Positions 27,210-35,769 of a stretch of 64,000 bases of DNA are shown piece by piece. A model generated the notes under the pieces. That model did not search any database. It was not told the DNA's origin and worked only from the letters and a program-made list of their open reading frames with translations. How positions within the stretch are numbered: the stretch's first letter is position 1; the number at the start of each line of letters is the position of its first letter. Location of the stretch: the NCBI RefSeq assembly GCF_011089895.1, contig NZ_JAANAT010000001.1, positions 2,604,001-2,668,000 on the forward strand, written 5' to 3'. The translations under genes were made by a program, and so were the position numbers. The DNA is from Mucilaginibacter inviolabilis. GTDB lineage: Bacteria > Bacteroidota > Bacteroidia > Sphingobacteriales > Sphingobacteriaceae.

Positions 27210-28331
27210 TTAGTTATTTTTCAATCCTAATTTATGATTTGTATAATCTAACAGATATTCGTTATTCAAGAAATACTCCAGACTGACAATGGAGACATCG
27301 GTTCCTGAGGATATTGGATTTTCCACATTGGTTAAGTTATCTGTCGCGGTCACCTGATAAGCATAATTAAAATTGCTACTGGTATTAACAGATACTGATG
27401 TACCAGAGGGTAATGCGACAAGATTACGGGCTGCAGTTCTGTCTTCTAAATAGCTATATGGTTCTGTGCCGGTGTCAAAAACAGTGTAAGCTGATGAAAC
27501 CGATTTGCCACTATAGGTAAAACCAGCAGGGAGAGCCACCGAATAGCCATAACCTGGACTGGTGCTGAGCGTATGCATGGTAAAACCAGATGATGAACTT
27601 AAATCGGATGAGGTAAGGCCCAGTGTAAGTACATCGGGCACAAAGGTTCCTTTTAAAGAAAAATTACCCGTACCTAAGGCTGCCATTTTAAAACCCTTTG
27701 TCAAGCCGGTTCCCGGATCAAAATAACTAAAAGGGCTGGTAATAAAGGCTCCGTTAGGGAAGGTAACATCGTATTCTGAATTAACACCAAAAATATCAAA
27801 AGATCCCGTGTCTTCTGGCTTGCCTGTACTGTCTGTACCCTTGTAATATAAAAAGAAGGGTAAGCGTTTTACGGTTATGCTGCCCCCCTGGTCACCCACT
27901 GTAACAGACGCATAAGCCAGGTTACCATATACCTTTTCTGTTGTCGTATTGTCGGCCCCATATTCGATAGTGGACGTTTGATTAGTAATGGTGATCCCAT
28001 TTACAACCGTCGAATCACCGGTAAAGTTAAAGCCTGTACTGGTTATCATAGATGCCGGTAAAATTTCATGTGCATCAATTACCATTCCGCCCGACCCGGT
28101 ATCAAATATCAGAAACTGCTTTACAGTTTGTGTGCCGATTGTTGGAACCGAGATAAAAAGCAATTTATAAATTGATGAATCGCTTTCATATAATCCTAAT
28201 TTGGTTGGCGTGGCGGTAATCGGAGCATTGTTTACTGGTGAATTATTAGGGTTATCCTTTTTACAGGAAGCCAAAGCCAATAACAAGCATAACGTCAAGA
28301 AAATTTGAAAACAGGTAATAGTTTTTTTCAT
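27210..28331 (-). CDS. Pepsin-like (A1-type) aspartic peptidase lipoprotein
   Basis: 373 residues. The lipobox LALASC (Cys23) is followed by KKDN. Two catalytic-type motifs are present. The first is D77-T-G-S in KQFLIFDTGSGGMVIDA. The second is D286-T-G-T in AYTVFDTGTEPYSYLED. The spacing of about 209 residues and the IEYGADN...YGNLAYASVTVGD segment fit a bilobal pepsin fold. Bacterial pepsins are uncommon and the described ones (shewasin type) lack lipoprotein signals. Activity is not shown; it may be an inactive relative. It lies alone between an intact tRNA-Gln and its decayed copy. Confidence 0.65.
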   Translation of the reverse strand: MKKTITCFQIFLTLCLLLALASCKKDNPNNSPVNNAPITATPTKLGLYESDSSIYKLLFISVPTIGTQTVKQFLIFDTGSGGMVIDAHEILPASMITSTGFNFTGDSTVVNGITITNQTSTIEYGADNTTTEKVYGNLAYASVTVGDQGGSITVKRLPFFLYYKGTDSTGKPEDTGSFDIFGVNSEYDVTFPNGAFITSPFSYFDPGTGLTKGFKMAALGTGNFSLKGTFVPDVLTLGLTSSDLSSSSGFTMHTLSTSPGYGYSVALPAGFTYSGKSVSSAYTVFDTGTEPYSYLEDRTAARNLVALPSGTSVSVNTSSNFNYAYQVTATDNLTNVENPISSGTDVSIVSLEYFLNNEYLLDYTNHKLGLKNN

Positions 28332-28500
28332 GTGGAAAAGTTGTCGGTATATATTCAGTAAGCGTTATAACCTATATTCCACATTATAACTTCACTGTCA
28401 GTATTTTATTATCTAAAAAACAATTTACAGTGTACTATTTTTACCCTTTCAACGTACTTAATATAAATTCGTTGATAAAACTTAATTAACGTTATTATTT

Positions 28501-28635
28501 ATGAAACTCTCAAAGACAGTCGTGCTCGCGCTTTTAGTTATTTTCAGCGCCAACATCGTATGCGCACAGATGATCCGCAACAAGGCTATTCATTTTAAAA
28601 GGCACCGGGTAGTTCATCATCACCACAAAAAATAA
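28501..28635 (+). CDS. Small secreted basic, His-rich peptide
   Basis: A 44-residue ORF with a clear signal peptide (MKLSKTVVLALLVIFSANIVCAQ) leaving a 21-residue mature part, MIRNKAIHFKRHRVVHHHHK. No family recognised. It is divergent from the pepsin-like gene and convergent with the tRNA. A metal-binding or antimicrobial role could be imagined, but nothing supports it beyond composition. Confidence 0.55.
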   Translation: MKLSKTVVLALLVIFSANIVCAQMIRNKAIHFKRHRVVHHHHKK

Positions 28636-28800
28636 CGGTAAACTTTGCCGTTCTATCCGCTAATATGCAAAGAGGTTTGTTCTAATACTTATCTGGAATA
28701 CTTATCTGGCAGTCTATTTCCTAAAGTTTGAAAAACCGAACAACCCGAATTGCGAATGCTATTTATATAGATCAAATCTCCAATAAATTAGAAATAAAAA

Positions 28801-28836
28801 AACGGGGCATTGATGAGAATTCATCCTTGCCCCGTT
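28801..28836 (-). terminator. Terminator after tRNA-Gln
   Basis: aacggggca (28801-28809) pairs perfectly with tgccccgtt (28828-28836); a T-run follows on the minus strand. It begins 4 bp beyond the tRNA 3' end. Confidence 0.8.
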
Positions 28837-28839
28837 AAG

Positions 28840-28910
28840 TTTTCCCGCATGGGCTCGAACCACGATCGTCTGAACCAGAATCAGAAGTGCTACCATTACA
28901 CCACAGGAAA
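28840..28910 (-). tRNA. tRNA-Gln (anticodon CTG)
   Basis: On the minus strand: acceptor TTTCCTG/CGGGAAA with discriminator A, D stem GTGT/GCAC with loop AATGGTA, anticodon stem TCTGA/TCAGA with loop TTCTGGT (anticodon CTG), T arm CGTGG-TTCGAGC-CCATG. All arms pair, with only G-U exceptions. CCA is not encoded. Confidence 0.93.
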
Positions 28911-28993
28911 ATATAAGCAAATATACTACTTATCGCCTCATTAGTCAACAGACTCCTGTCAGCCCTGCGTTATATCTGTTATTGCTTATTTGC

Positions 28994-29776
28994 CTATTTA
29001 CCTATTGCTAACTGTAGTAACCAATGCACCAGATCATTAGCGGCTTTATCATTTTCAAAACCAGCCGGCAGTCTGCCGTTGGTATATTCGTTGTATAACC
29101 ATGGATCGCCTACGGCAACAACTGCACCTTTACCGTATTTGGCGCTGGCAATAATGGTGGCGCCGTTGCTATTTTTCAGCACAGATTTAGCCGGACCAGT
29201 AAGCCCGATAGAGCATACATCCTTCATGAATATTTTGTTGGCGGTTGCAAATACCGGGTTACCGGTAGTTATAACAGCGCCATCTTCAAAATGAGCATCA
29301 TTAATCACATGATTTTGCAGGTCATCATTAAAATGCATACCAAATTTGGCTGCCAGGGTGTTAAAATGAGGCAATTCTACATTGGCGCTGTCGTTGGCCA
29401 TCATTAAAAGTACGCCTCCCTTTTTTACCCATTTAGTAATCTCTTCCACATCCTTAAGCTGAATATAGTTGGGATTAGGACTTTCCTTTTTGGTATCCGG
29501 ATCAACAATAATATAGATAGCTGTATTTTTAAGATTATCTGCCGTAGGCGCCTGATCGAGCGAATCTAATTGAGCCCCGGCAGTGGTAAAAGAAGCACCG
29601 AATATGGAAAAGCCCGTATTTTGTTTTTCGCCCCAGAGGTAATGAAATCGCTCCTGTTGTCCTGATTTATTTTTATGCACTTCGTGGTTAAAATAATAAT
29701 CGAGCGTAACAGTTTGGGCACTGGCCGCTAAGCCTGTGCTCATTAACAGGGTTATTATGATTAATTTCAGTTTCAT
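28994..29776 (-). CDS. DUF4350-like exported protein of a pectin/uronate group
   Basis: 260 residues with signal peptide (ending AASAQ). A Rossmann-like/GATase-like region (IYIIVDPDTKKESPN, VEEITKWVKKGGVLLMMAND, GKGAVVAVGDPWLYNEY) resembles DUF4350, which in Bacteroidota often accompanies or is fused to unsaturated rhamnogalacturonyl hydrolases. It is on the same strand as the SDR and kduI genes, 170 bp downstream beyond a palindromic element. Function unproven; a periplasmic role in handling pectin oligosaccharides is inferred from context. Confidence 0.7.
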   Translation of the reverse strand: MKLKLIIITLLMSTGLAASAQTVTLDYYFNHEVHKNKSGQQERFHYLWGEKQNTGFSIFGASFTTAGAQLDSLDQAPTADNLKNTAIYIIVDPDTKKESPNPNYIQLKDVEEITKWVKKGGVLLMMANDSANVELPHFNTLAAKFGMHFNDDLQNHVINDAHFEDGAVITTGNPVFATANKIFMKDVCSIGLTGPAKSVLKNSNGATIIASAKYGKGAVVAVGDPWLYNEYTNGRLPAGFENDKAANDLVHWLLQLAIGK

Positions 29777-29823
29777 AAAAATGGTTGCTTTAATAAGTGT
29801 ACAATTTGAATACTATATAGTTT

Positions 29824-29934
29824 CACAACTCCCCTCTTGAGAGGGGGAGCGAAGGCTTATGTAGTAGCAGGGGTGTGTTATACTACAAGCAGATAGCACA
29901 CTCCTCCACCCCTCTCAAGAGGAGAGTCGCACGT
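29824..29934. repeat. Intergenic palindromic element (cccctcttgagagggg type)
   Basis: Outer arms ctcccctcttgagagggg and cccctctcaagaggagag are inverted copies, inner arms aggggtgtgttat and atagcacactcct likewise. The whole folds into one imperfect hairpin of about 110 nt. No coding content. Confidence 0.7.
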
Positions 29935-29949
29935 GGCCTTAACTTCGTT

Positions 29950-30768
29950 TTACACCCCGCCAAATATCGAGAACCCGCCATCAACGCAGATCATCGATCC
30001 GGTTACAAATGCCGAAGCATCGCTCAGCAGCCAGGTCAGCGCGCCTTTCAATTCATCGGCATGGCCAAAACGTTTAAATGGCGTTTGTTTGATCACCAGC
30101 TCGCCGCGTTGGGTATAGCCGCCTTCGGGTTTGGTAAGCAGGTTACGGTTTTGCTCGGTCAGGAAAAAACCAGGGGCCAACGCGTTCATCCTAATCTTAT
30201 CGCCATAACGATTAGCCAGTTCAACCGCGAACCATTGGTTATAGCAATCAACGGCAGCTTTGCCAATATTGTAACCTAATACTTTGGTAATTGCCCGTTT
30301 AGAATTCATAGATGATATATTCACGATACTGCCTTTGCCAGCAGTTGTAGCAATAGCTTCACCAAATATCTGGGTTGGAATGATGGTTCCCCAGGTATTC
30401 AGATCCATCACCTTCTTCATACCGGCAATGTTCATTTTAAAAATATCTTCTTCTGGGGCCAAAACTCCTTCGGGCATATTGCCACCAGCGCCATTCACCA
30501 GGCCGTCTACCCGGCCAAAAGCAGCTATAATTTTATCTTTAGCGGCTATCAGCTCTTCTTCGTTCAGTACGTCGGCAACTAAGGCTATGGCTTTACCGCC
30601 ATTTTTGTTGATGGCTTCGGCACGCTCTTCGGCTACTTCTTTTTTCCGACCAAGGATACCTACTGCTCCGCCAGCTTCAACAATAGCGTTTACAAACGCA
30701 TCGCCCAGGATACCGGTACCGCCAGTTACTACTATAACTTTACCGGCTAATGAAAATGAATTTTCCAA
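29950..30768 (-). CDS. SDR-family uronate/aldonate dehydrogenase (KduD/mannonate oxidoreductase type)
   Basis: 272 residues. NAD(P)-binding TGGTGILG near residue 16, NGAGG, catalytic SSMNS (Ser) and Y-x3-K in YNIGK, and the C-terminal MICVDGGFSIFGGV. The insert APGFFLTEQNRNLLT is typical of the classical SDRs annotated as D-mannonate or 2-deoxy-gluconate oxidoreductases in Bacteroidota. It starts 33 bp after kduI, so in this operon it probably reduces a 2,5-diketo-3-deoxygluconate-type product of KduI. Exact substrate cannot be fixed from sequence. Confidence 0.85.
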   Translation of the reverse strand: MENSFSLAGKVIVVTGGTGILGDAFVNAIVEAGGAVGILGRKKEVAEERAEAINKNGGKAIALVADVLNEEELIAAKDKIIAAFGRVDGLVNGAGGNMPEGVLAPEEDIFKMNIAGMKKVMDLNTWGTIIPTQIFGEAIATTAGKGSIVNISSMNSKRAITKVLGYNIGKAAVDCYNQWFAVELANRYGDKIRMNALAPGFFLTEQNRNLLTKPEGGYTQRGELVIKQTPFKRFGHADELKGALTWLLSDASAFVTGSMICVDGGFSIFGGV

Positions 30769-30801
30769 TGTCTTTTTATATTTTATGAATCAATTGATCT
30801 T

Positions 30802-31632
30802 TTATCTGATATCGGGTATGGCTATGGCGTCCATATCAGTATAATCGAGGTTTTCACCGGCCATGCCCCATATAAAACTATAGCTGGCCGTGCCGCTACC
30901 CGAGTGTATACTCCATGGTGGTGATACGATAGCATCATAGTTATCCATCAGCACATGACGGGTTTCCTGTCCTTCGCCCATGTAATGGAACACGCGTTGT
31001 CCTTCCGGTACGTCAAAATAAAAGTAAGCTTCCATACGGCGATCATGCACGTGTGCAGGCATAGTGTTCCACACGCTGCCGCCATGCAGTATAGTTAAGC
31101 CCATCACCAGCTGACAGCTTTTAATGCCTTCCAGATGGATATATTTATTGATAGTACGTTTATTAGCCGTTTCGATAGAACCTGTGTGCACTTTGGTCGC
31201 ATCCTCATTGGTCATCAAGGTAGTAGGATACGCCGCATGCGCCGGGGCCGAAAGCAAATAGAATACCGCAGGTTGCGCACTATTTTTACTGGCAAACTTT
31301 ACACTTTTTACGCCTTTGCCAATATAAAGGCAATCCAGCTTGTTTACCTGAAAGGTTTCGCCATCGGCAGTAACCTCGCCATCGCCGGCCACGTTGATGA
31401 TGCCTATTTCGCGGCGTTCTAAAAAGTAATCAGCACGCAGGTTCGGGTAGTTCGCCAGCTCTACCGCTTGAGTTACCGGATGAGCTACGCCCACAATCAT
31501 GCGGTCGTAATGGGTATAAGTACAGTTCAGCTGATCGGTCTGTACCAATTGGTCAATTAAAAAACGTTCTCTTATTTGTGATGTTTGATAACTCTTAAAA
31601 TCTTCGGGATGTACGCTATGTATTACTTTCAA
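30802..31632 (-). CDS. kduI: 5-dehydro-4-deoxy-D-glucuronate isomerase
   Basis: 276 residues, full family length, cupin fold. Zinc-site motif MPAHVHDRRMEAYFYFD (two His and Glu) and a later His in SPPWSIHSGSG. It converts 5-keto-4-deoxyuronate, released from unsaturated galacturonate during pectin breakdown, to 2,5-diketo-3-deoxygluconate. The next gene downstream is the SDR that would act on the product. Confidence 0.96.
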   Translation of the reverse strand: MKVIHSVHPEDFKSYQTSQIRERFLIDQLVQTDQLNCTYTHYDRMIVGVAHPVTQAVELANYPNLRADYFLERREIGIINVAGDGEVTADGETFQVNKLDCLYIGKGVKSVKFASKNSAQPAVFYLLSAPAHAAYPTTLMTNEDATKVHTGSIETANKRTINKYIHLEGIKSCQLVMGLTILHGGSVWNTMPAHVHDRRMEAYFYFDVPEGQRVFHYMGEGQETRHVLMDNYDAIVSPPWSIHSGSGTASYSFIWGMAGENLDYTDMDAIAIPDIR

Positions 31633-31751
31633 GGCTTTATGATTTGGTAGGGCAATTCTACAACGTATCTTTTTTAAATCAAAAGTATTCGGCCCATTAT
31701 TCTACTCAAACGTTTGCGCTGAGGAGCCTTATTAACATAAACGCAATAAAA

Positions 31752-31782
31752 AAAGCCACTGACGTAAAATATCAGCGGCTTT
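31752..31782 (-). terminator. Terminator of the dps gene
   Basis: aaagccactga (31752-31762) and tcagcggcttt (31772-31782) pair with one G-U on the minus strand, then a T-run. Confidence 0.75.
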
Positions 31783-31808
31783 ATAAAATGATACTTGACC
31801 GGTGTTTG

Positions 31809-32288
31809 TTAGTCCTCGTTCACAAACGAACGCAGCATCCAGGTATTTTTTTCGTTAAACTGCATAAAGCGGTTTACCATATCGTTTGAGCCATCATCAC
31901 CGGCTTCGGCGGTAATGTCCAGGATCTCTCTTTCTTTGGCAATTAAAACTGCTAGGTCTTCAATAACGGCCTTCACCATTTTAGTATCTTTTAAGCCAAT
32001 GGTTTGAATCTCTTTGATAGCCGATTTTTCGATATAATCATGAAATGTGCTGTATGGCGATTTACCCAAGGTTAATATCCTTTCGGCAAGCTCATCAATG
32101 GTGGTTAACGCAGCGGTGTATAACTCTTCGAACTTTAAATGCAGGGTAAAAAAGTTTTGCCCTTTGATGTTCCAGTGGCAACCGCGTACTTTTTGGTAAT
32201 AGATATGATAATTGGCCAAAAGGTCATTTAAGTGGTCAACAACAGGTTTTACTTTACCTTCTTCCAGACTAATTTCTTTTGCGTTCAT
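31809..32288 (-). CDS. dps: Dps-family DNA protection / ferritin-like protein
   Basis: 159 residues, four-helix ferritin fold. Ferroxidase-site motifs are HWNIKGQNFFTLHLKFEELY and an E/D-rich helix (TIDELAERIL), as in Dps. It should form a dodecamer that oxidises Fe2+ with peroxide and may coat DNA. Monocistronic with its own terminator; divergent from the DUF4905-like gene. Confidence 0.93.
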   Translation of the reverse strand: MNAKEISLEEGKVKPVVDHLNDLLANYHIYYQKVRGCHWNIKGQNFFTLHLKFEELYTAALTTIDELAERILTLGKSPYSTFHDYIEKSAIKEIQTIGLKDTKMVKAVIEDLAVLIAKEREILDITAEAGDDGSNDMVNRFMQFNEKNTWMLRSFVNED

Positions 32289-32383
32289 ATATAAATAGTG
32301 ATTTTTATGTTTAACATTTGCTTGGCAGCAATGTTTGGTAAATATAAACAGATTTGATTTTAATACCCATATTTACAAACTTT

Positions 32384-33145
32384 ATGACACAGATGCTACC
32401 TTTTATCAACGAGCAATTTGATTGGCCTATATGGCGTATGGAAATCGACAACACCAGCTCTACTTTGTTTGTTGAATTACGTAACAGCGAGGATAAAAAG
32501 GTAGCTTTCGGTGCTGTAAACCTGCTTAGCGGCGAGGTTTATTTTAAGGATGTCACCACACCTGAGCGATGGCTCACCGGCATTGAAGCGACTTACGATG
32601 GTGTACTGTTGGTGCACAACTATCAATCAGCAAACGGCCCTGTTCATAAAGGACTAATAGCCTTTGATACAAGCGGGCAAACCTTGTGGAGCAATTATAC
32701 ATTGGCGTTTGATCATCTATCTGTAAACGGCCCGATAGTTTATAACGCCCAGGTACAACCCCCGAAATTATTTTTGGCCGATATAAAAACCGGTGAGCTT
32801 GTACGCCCCCATCAACCGGTGATAGATACTCCATTACACAACCATATTGCTGTACCACAGATGCTCCCGGCAGCGCTTTTAGCAGATTTACCCTTACCTG
32901 CCAAACCATATGCAAATACCCTTCATTATTTGGAGCACAATAGCTACAGAATTGTATCTTTGCACACGTTTTTTCAGGAAAAAATAAAACAGCATTTATA
33001 TATTATTAACAGCGAAGGCGTAACGGTTTACCATGATTTGTTAAACAGCAACATACAAAAATTGCAGCCCGAGGCGTTTGTAGTACATAAGAATAGTCTG
33101 ATCTATTTAAAAGAACGATCAGCATTAATAGTTTTAAACTTATAA
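32384..33145 (+). CDS. DUF4905-like protein
   Basis: 253 residues from ATG at 32384; the frame is open from a TTG at 32354 but the ATG is the better start. No signal peptide. Beta-rich, with repeated strands (FVELRNSEDKKVAFGAVNL, GLIAFDTSGQTLWSN, PKLFLADIKTGE), probably a propeller-like fold. It matches the Bacteroidota family DUF4905 as far as I recall, of unknown function. It is followed by the LysM gene 21 bp on and then uridine kinase, a gene order common in Sphingobacteriaceae. Confidence 0.65.
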   Translation: MTQMLPFINEQFDWPIWRMEIDNTSSTLFVELRNSEDKKVAFGAVNLLSGEVYFKDVTTPERWLTGIEATYDGVLLVHNYQSANGPVHKGLIAFDTSGQTLWSNYTLAFDHLSVNGPIVYNAQVQPPKLFLADIKTGELVRPHQPVIDTPLHNHIAVPQMLPAALLADLPLPAKPYANTLHYLEHNSYRIVSLHTFFQEKIKQHLYIINSEGVTVYHDLLNSNIQKLQPEAFVVHKNSLIYLKERSALIVLNL

Positions 33146-33166
33146 GTTACTGTATTATAATTCATT

Positions 33167-34192
33167 ATGAAAGTAAAGATTTTATTAGTCATCGCTCCCC
33201 TACTTACCCTGTCCATATCCATTTTTGCAAACCCGGTTGTAGACTCTATTGGAGTTGAAAACCTGAACGGAAAAAAGGTTGTACTACACAAACTTGATCC
33301 TAAAGATAATTATTACTCTATCGGTCGCCGCTATAATGTAAGCCCTAAGGCTATCATGCAATTTAATAACAATGCTCCGCTTAAAATTGGCGGTATTGTT
33401 AAAGTACCTACCGAACAATCGTTTACACAAACTGCCACTACTACCCCTCCACCGGTTCAGCAAACTAAACCGCAGGTACAACAAACGGTTCAGCAGCCAA
33501 AACCACAGGTACAACAACCCGTAGCACAACAACCCAAGCCACAAGCGCAGCAACCGGTAGTTCAACAACAAGCTCCGGCAGCCGTAACTACAACTACACC
33601 ACCGGCCGACACCACACCTGCAAAACCATTGAATATGGATAATGTACAACAGTACAAAGTATCCGCAGGTGAAACGCTTTATTCTATAGCTAAACGCTTT
33701 GGTACTTCTGTTGATGACATTACTAAATTAAACGGCTTAACATCAAGCACGCTTACACCAAACCAGGTGATCAAAGTACGCTCTGGCATGCCACCGGAAG
33801 AAAGACCGGTAGCTAAGCAAGATGCTGTAGTGACCACCCAGGATTCGACCGTGGCCGCTATCGACAGTGCCGGCAATAAATTAAAAGCCAACCGTTTTGG
33901 CCTGTACGAAAAAAATGAAACCGGTGTTGCTACCTGGATTGATGATACCAGTCTTGACCCTAAAAAAGAACTGGTATTGCACCGTACTGCCCCTATCGGT
34001 ACCGTGATCAAGATCACCAACCCTATGAACAACCATACCACCTATGCTAAAGTTGTAGGCAGATTTACCGACAGCGAGGCTACCAAGGACGTACTTATTG
34101 TGATGACCAAAAATACTGCCGATGCATTAGGTGCTTTAGATAAACGTATTCACGTAAACATCAGCTACGGCAGTCCGAACCCGAATGAATAA
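33167..34192 (+). CDS. Exported LysM protein with RlpA-like C-terminal domain
   Basis: 341 residues. Signal peptide to about residue 22. A first LysM (DNYYSIGRRYNVSPKAIMQFN), a Pro/Gln-rich linker of PQ-VQQ repeats (~residues 90-150), a second LysM (QYKVSAGETLYSIAKRFGT), then a DPBB/RlpA-like domain (VLHRTAPIGTVIKITNPMNN, KVVGRFTD). LysM binds peptidoglycan; the barrel may act on or bind glycan. It sits periplasmically on the wall. The stop overlaps the uridine kinase start by 8 bp. Confidence 0.92.
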   Translation: MKVKILLVIAPLLTLSISIFANPVVDSIGVENLNGKKVVLHKLDPKDNYYSIGRRYNVSPKAIMQFNNNAPLKIGGIVKVPTEQSFTQTATTTPPPVQQTKPQVQQTVQQPKPQVQQPVAQQPKPQAQQPVVQQQAPAAVTTTTPPADTTPAKPLNMDNVQQYKVSAGETLYSIAKRFGTSVDDITKLNGLTSSTLTPNQVIKVRSGMPPEERPVAKQDAVVTTQDSTVAAIDSAGNKLKANRFGLYEKNETGVATWIDDTSLDPKKELVLHRTAPIGTVIKITNPMNNHTTYAKVVGRFTDSEATKDVLIVMTKNTADALGALDKRIHVNISYGSPNPNE

Positions 34193-34817
34193 ACCTTATA
34201 TTATTGGAATTGCCGGTGGTAGTGGATCTGGCAAAACCTTTTTCTTGAAAAGTTTTCTGAAACATTTCACTGCCGACGAGGTGTGCCTGGTATCGCAGGA
34301 TGACTATTATTTTCGCGTGGCTCATAAGATGACGCCCGAAGAAAATAAAGTGTATAATTTTGATCTGCCATCTACTATTGATCATGAGCATTTTCAGCAG
34401 GATATCAGTAGACTTTTGAATAATGAAATCGTTATCAAGCCTGAGTATACTTTTAATAATCCTAATGCGGTGCCCAGGATGCTGGAAATAAAACCGGCGC
34501 CTATTCTTATTGTAGAGGGATTGTTCATCCTGCATTTCAGGGATATTGCCGATATGCTGGACATGAAAATTTTTATTGAAGCCGACGAAGAAGTTGCCAT
34601 GAATCGTCGCCTGAAGCGCGACCTGATAGAGCGCGGCTATTCGCACGAGGATGCCATGTACAAATGGGTAAACCATGTGTTACCAGCCTATAAAGAGTTT
34701 TTACTGCCTTATAAAGACGAATGTGACCGGGTGATTGCCAACAACAGCCAGGTTGCCGATGATATCATTGCCGTAACCAAAGAAATATCGGCGGATTTAA
34801 GGAAGAAATTATTTTAA
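34185..34817 (+). CDS. udk: Uridine kinase
   Basis: 210 residues. P-loop IAGGSGSGKTFF at the N-terminus, SQDDYYF, DHPxT-equivalent NFDLPSTIDHEHF, and IFIEADEEVAMNRRLKRDLIERGYS (lid). It phosphorylates uridine and cytidine in pyrimidine salvage. It overlaps the LysM gene by 8 bp, indicating coupling. Confidence 0.92.
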   Translation: MNKPYIIGIAGGSGSGKTFFLKSFLKHFTADEVCLVSQDDYYFRVAHKMTPEENKVYNFDLPSTIDHEHFQQDISRLLNNEIVIKPEYTFNNPNAVPRMLEIKPAPILIVEGLFILHFRDIADMLDMKIFIEADEEVAMNRRLKRDLIERGYSHEDAMYKWVNHVLPAYKEFLLPYKDECDRVIANNSQVADDIIAVTKEISADLRKKLF

Positions 34818-34819
34818 TG

Positions 34820-34935
34820 GTTGATGGTTCATAGATCATAGTTGATAGTTCATGGTATTAATTACTACGAATTATCAACTATAATCTATAAACTACCTAC
34901 GATCCATGAACCATCAACTATGATCCATGAACTAC
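34820..34935. repeat. Intergenic inverted repeat (gttgatagttcatgg type)
   Basis: Left copies of ttgatggttcat and gttgatagttcatgg are mirrored by ccatgaaccatcaactatgatccatgaac on the right. The unit repeats with variation within each arm. It lies between convergent genes and could work as a bidirectional terminator. Confidence 0.65.
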
Positions 34936-34938
34936 GGA

Positions 34939-35595
34939 TCAAATAACAATCTCTGGAATTTCACCCTCAACAATCAGCTTACCGGCTGTAGCATTCTTGA
35001 TATCCTCTACACTTACCCCTGGCGCACGTTCCAATAGCTTAAAACCACCTTCGGGCAGTACATCAAATACGCCCAGTTCGGTCACTATTTTTTTTACACA
35101 ATGAACACCGGTGAGCGGCAGGGTACATTTGGGTAATAGTTTCGATTCACCAGCTTTGTTTACGTGTTGCATGGCTACGATGATATTTTCGGCAGATGCT
35201 ACCAAATCCATTGCACCACCCATGCCTTTTACCATTTTACCTGGGATCTTCCAGTTGGCTATGTCGCCGTTTTCGGATACTTCCATGGCGCCCAGGATGG
35301 TAAGGTTCACTTTTTTGGCGCGGATCATCCCAAAACTCATAGCCGAATCAAATATAGCAGAGCCAGGCAGCATGGTAATGGTTTGCTTACCCGCGTTGAT
35401 TACATCCGGATCTTCCTCTCCTTCAAACGGAAATGGGCCCATCCCCAGCAAGCCATTTTCTGACTGCAGCACCACATCCATAGTTTCGGGTATATAATTG
35501 GCTACCAATGTTGGGATACCAATACCCAGGTTAACATAGTAACCGTCTTTTATTTCGCGTGCAATACGTTGTGCAATTCCTTGTTTGTCTAACAT
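34939..35595 (-). CDS. scoB: 3-oxoacid CoA-transferase subunit B
   Basis: 218 residues, subunit-B size. Catalytic glutamate in SENGLLGMG, with GIGIPTLVANYIP and DVINAGKQTITMLPGSAIFDSA. With subunit A (next upstream gene) it moves CoA from succinyl-CoA to acetoacetate or a related acid. It is separated from subunit A by about 175 bp containing a palindromic element, unusual for a heteromer pair that is normally tightly spaced. Confidence 0.93.
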   Translation of the reverse strand: MLDKQGIAQRIAREIKDGYYVNLGIGIPTLVANYIPETMDVVLQSENGLLGMGPFPFEGEEDPDVINAGKQTITMLPGSAIFDSAMSFGMIRAKKVNLTILGAMEVSENGDIANWKIPGKMVKGMGGAMDLVASAENIIVAMQHVNKAGESKLLPKCTLPLTGVHCVKKIVTELGVFDVLPEGGFKLLERAPGVSVEDIKNATAGKLIVEGEIPEIVI

Positions 35596-35609
35596 AATAT
35601 CTTATAAAT

Positions 35610-35697
35610 ATGTCATTGCGAGCGATAGCGTGGCAATCTCATAGCGTACAGAGCAACAATGCCAAGTTCGCGATTGCTTCGTTCCTCGCAATGACAT
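35610..35697. repeat. Palindromic element (gtcattgcgag family), copy 1
   Basis: atgtcattgcgag (35610-35622) is inverted as ctcgcaatgacat (35685-35697), with inner gcaatct/cgattgcttc complementarity. Same family as 44678-44775. It lies inside the CoA-transferase operon. Confidence 0.8.
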
Positions 35698-35769
35698 GTG
35701 GGTAATCCTTTATTCTTTACTTCCTCTTGTCCTTGCTCCTTGTTCCTTCTATCCTTACTCCTTGTTCCC

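Noticed and set aside
27126..28910. Integrated mobile element bounded by tRNA-Gln att sites
   Set aside because: No integrase, relaxase or phage gene and only ~80% identity of the flanking copies; kept as a hypothesis in findings, not as a feature.
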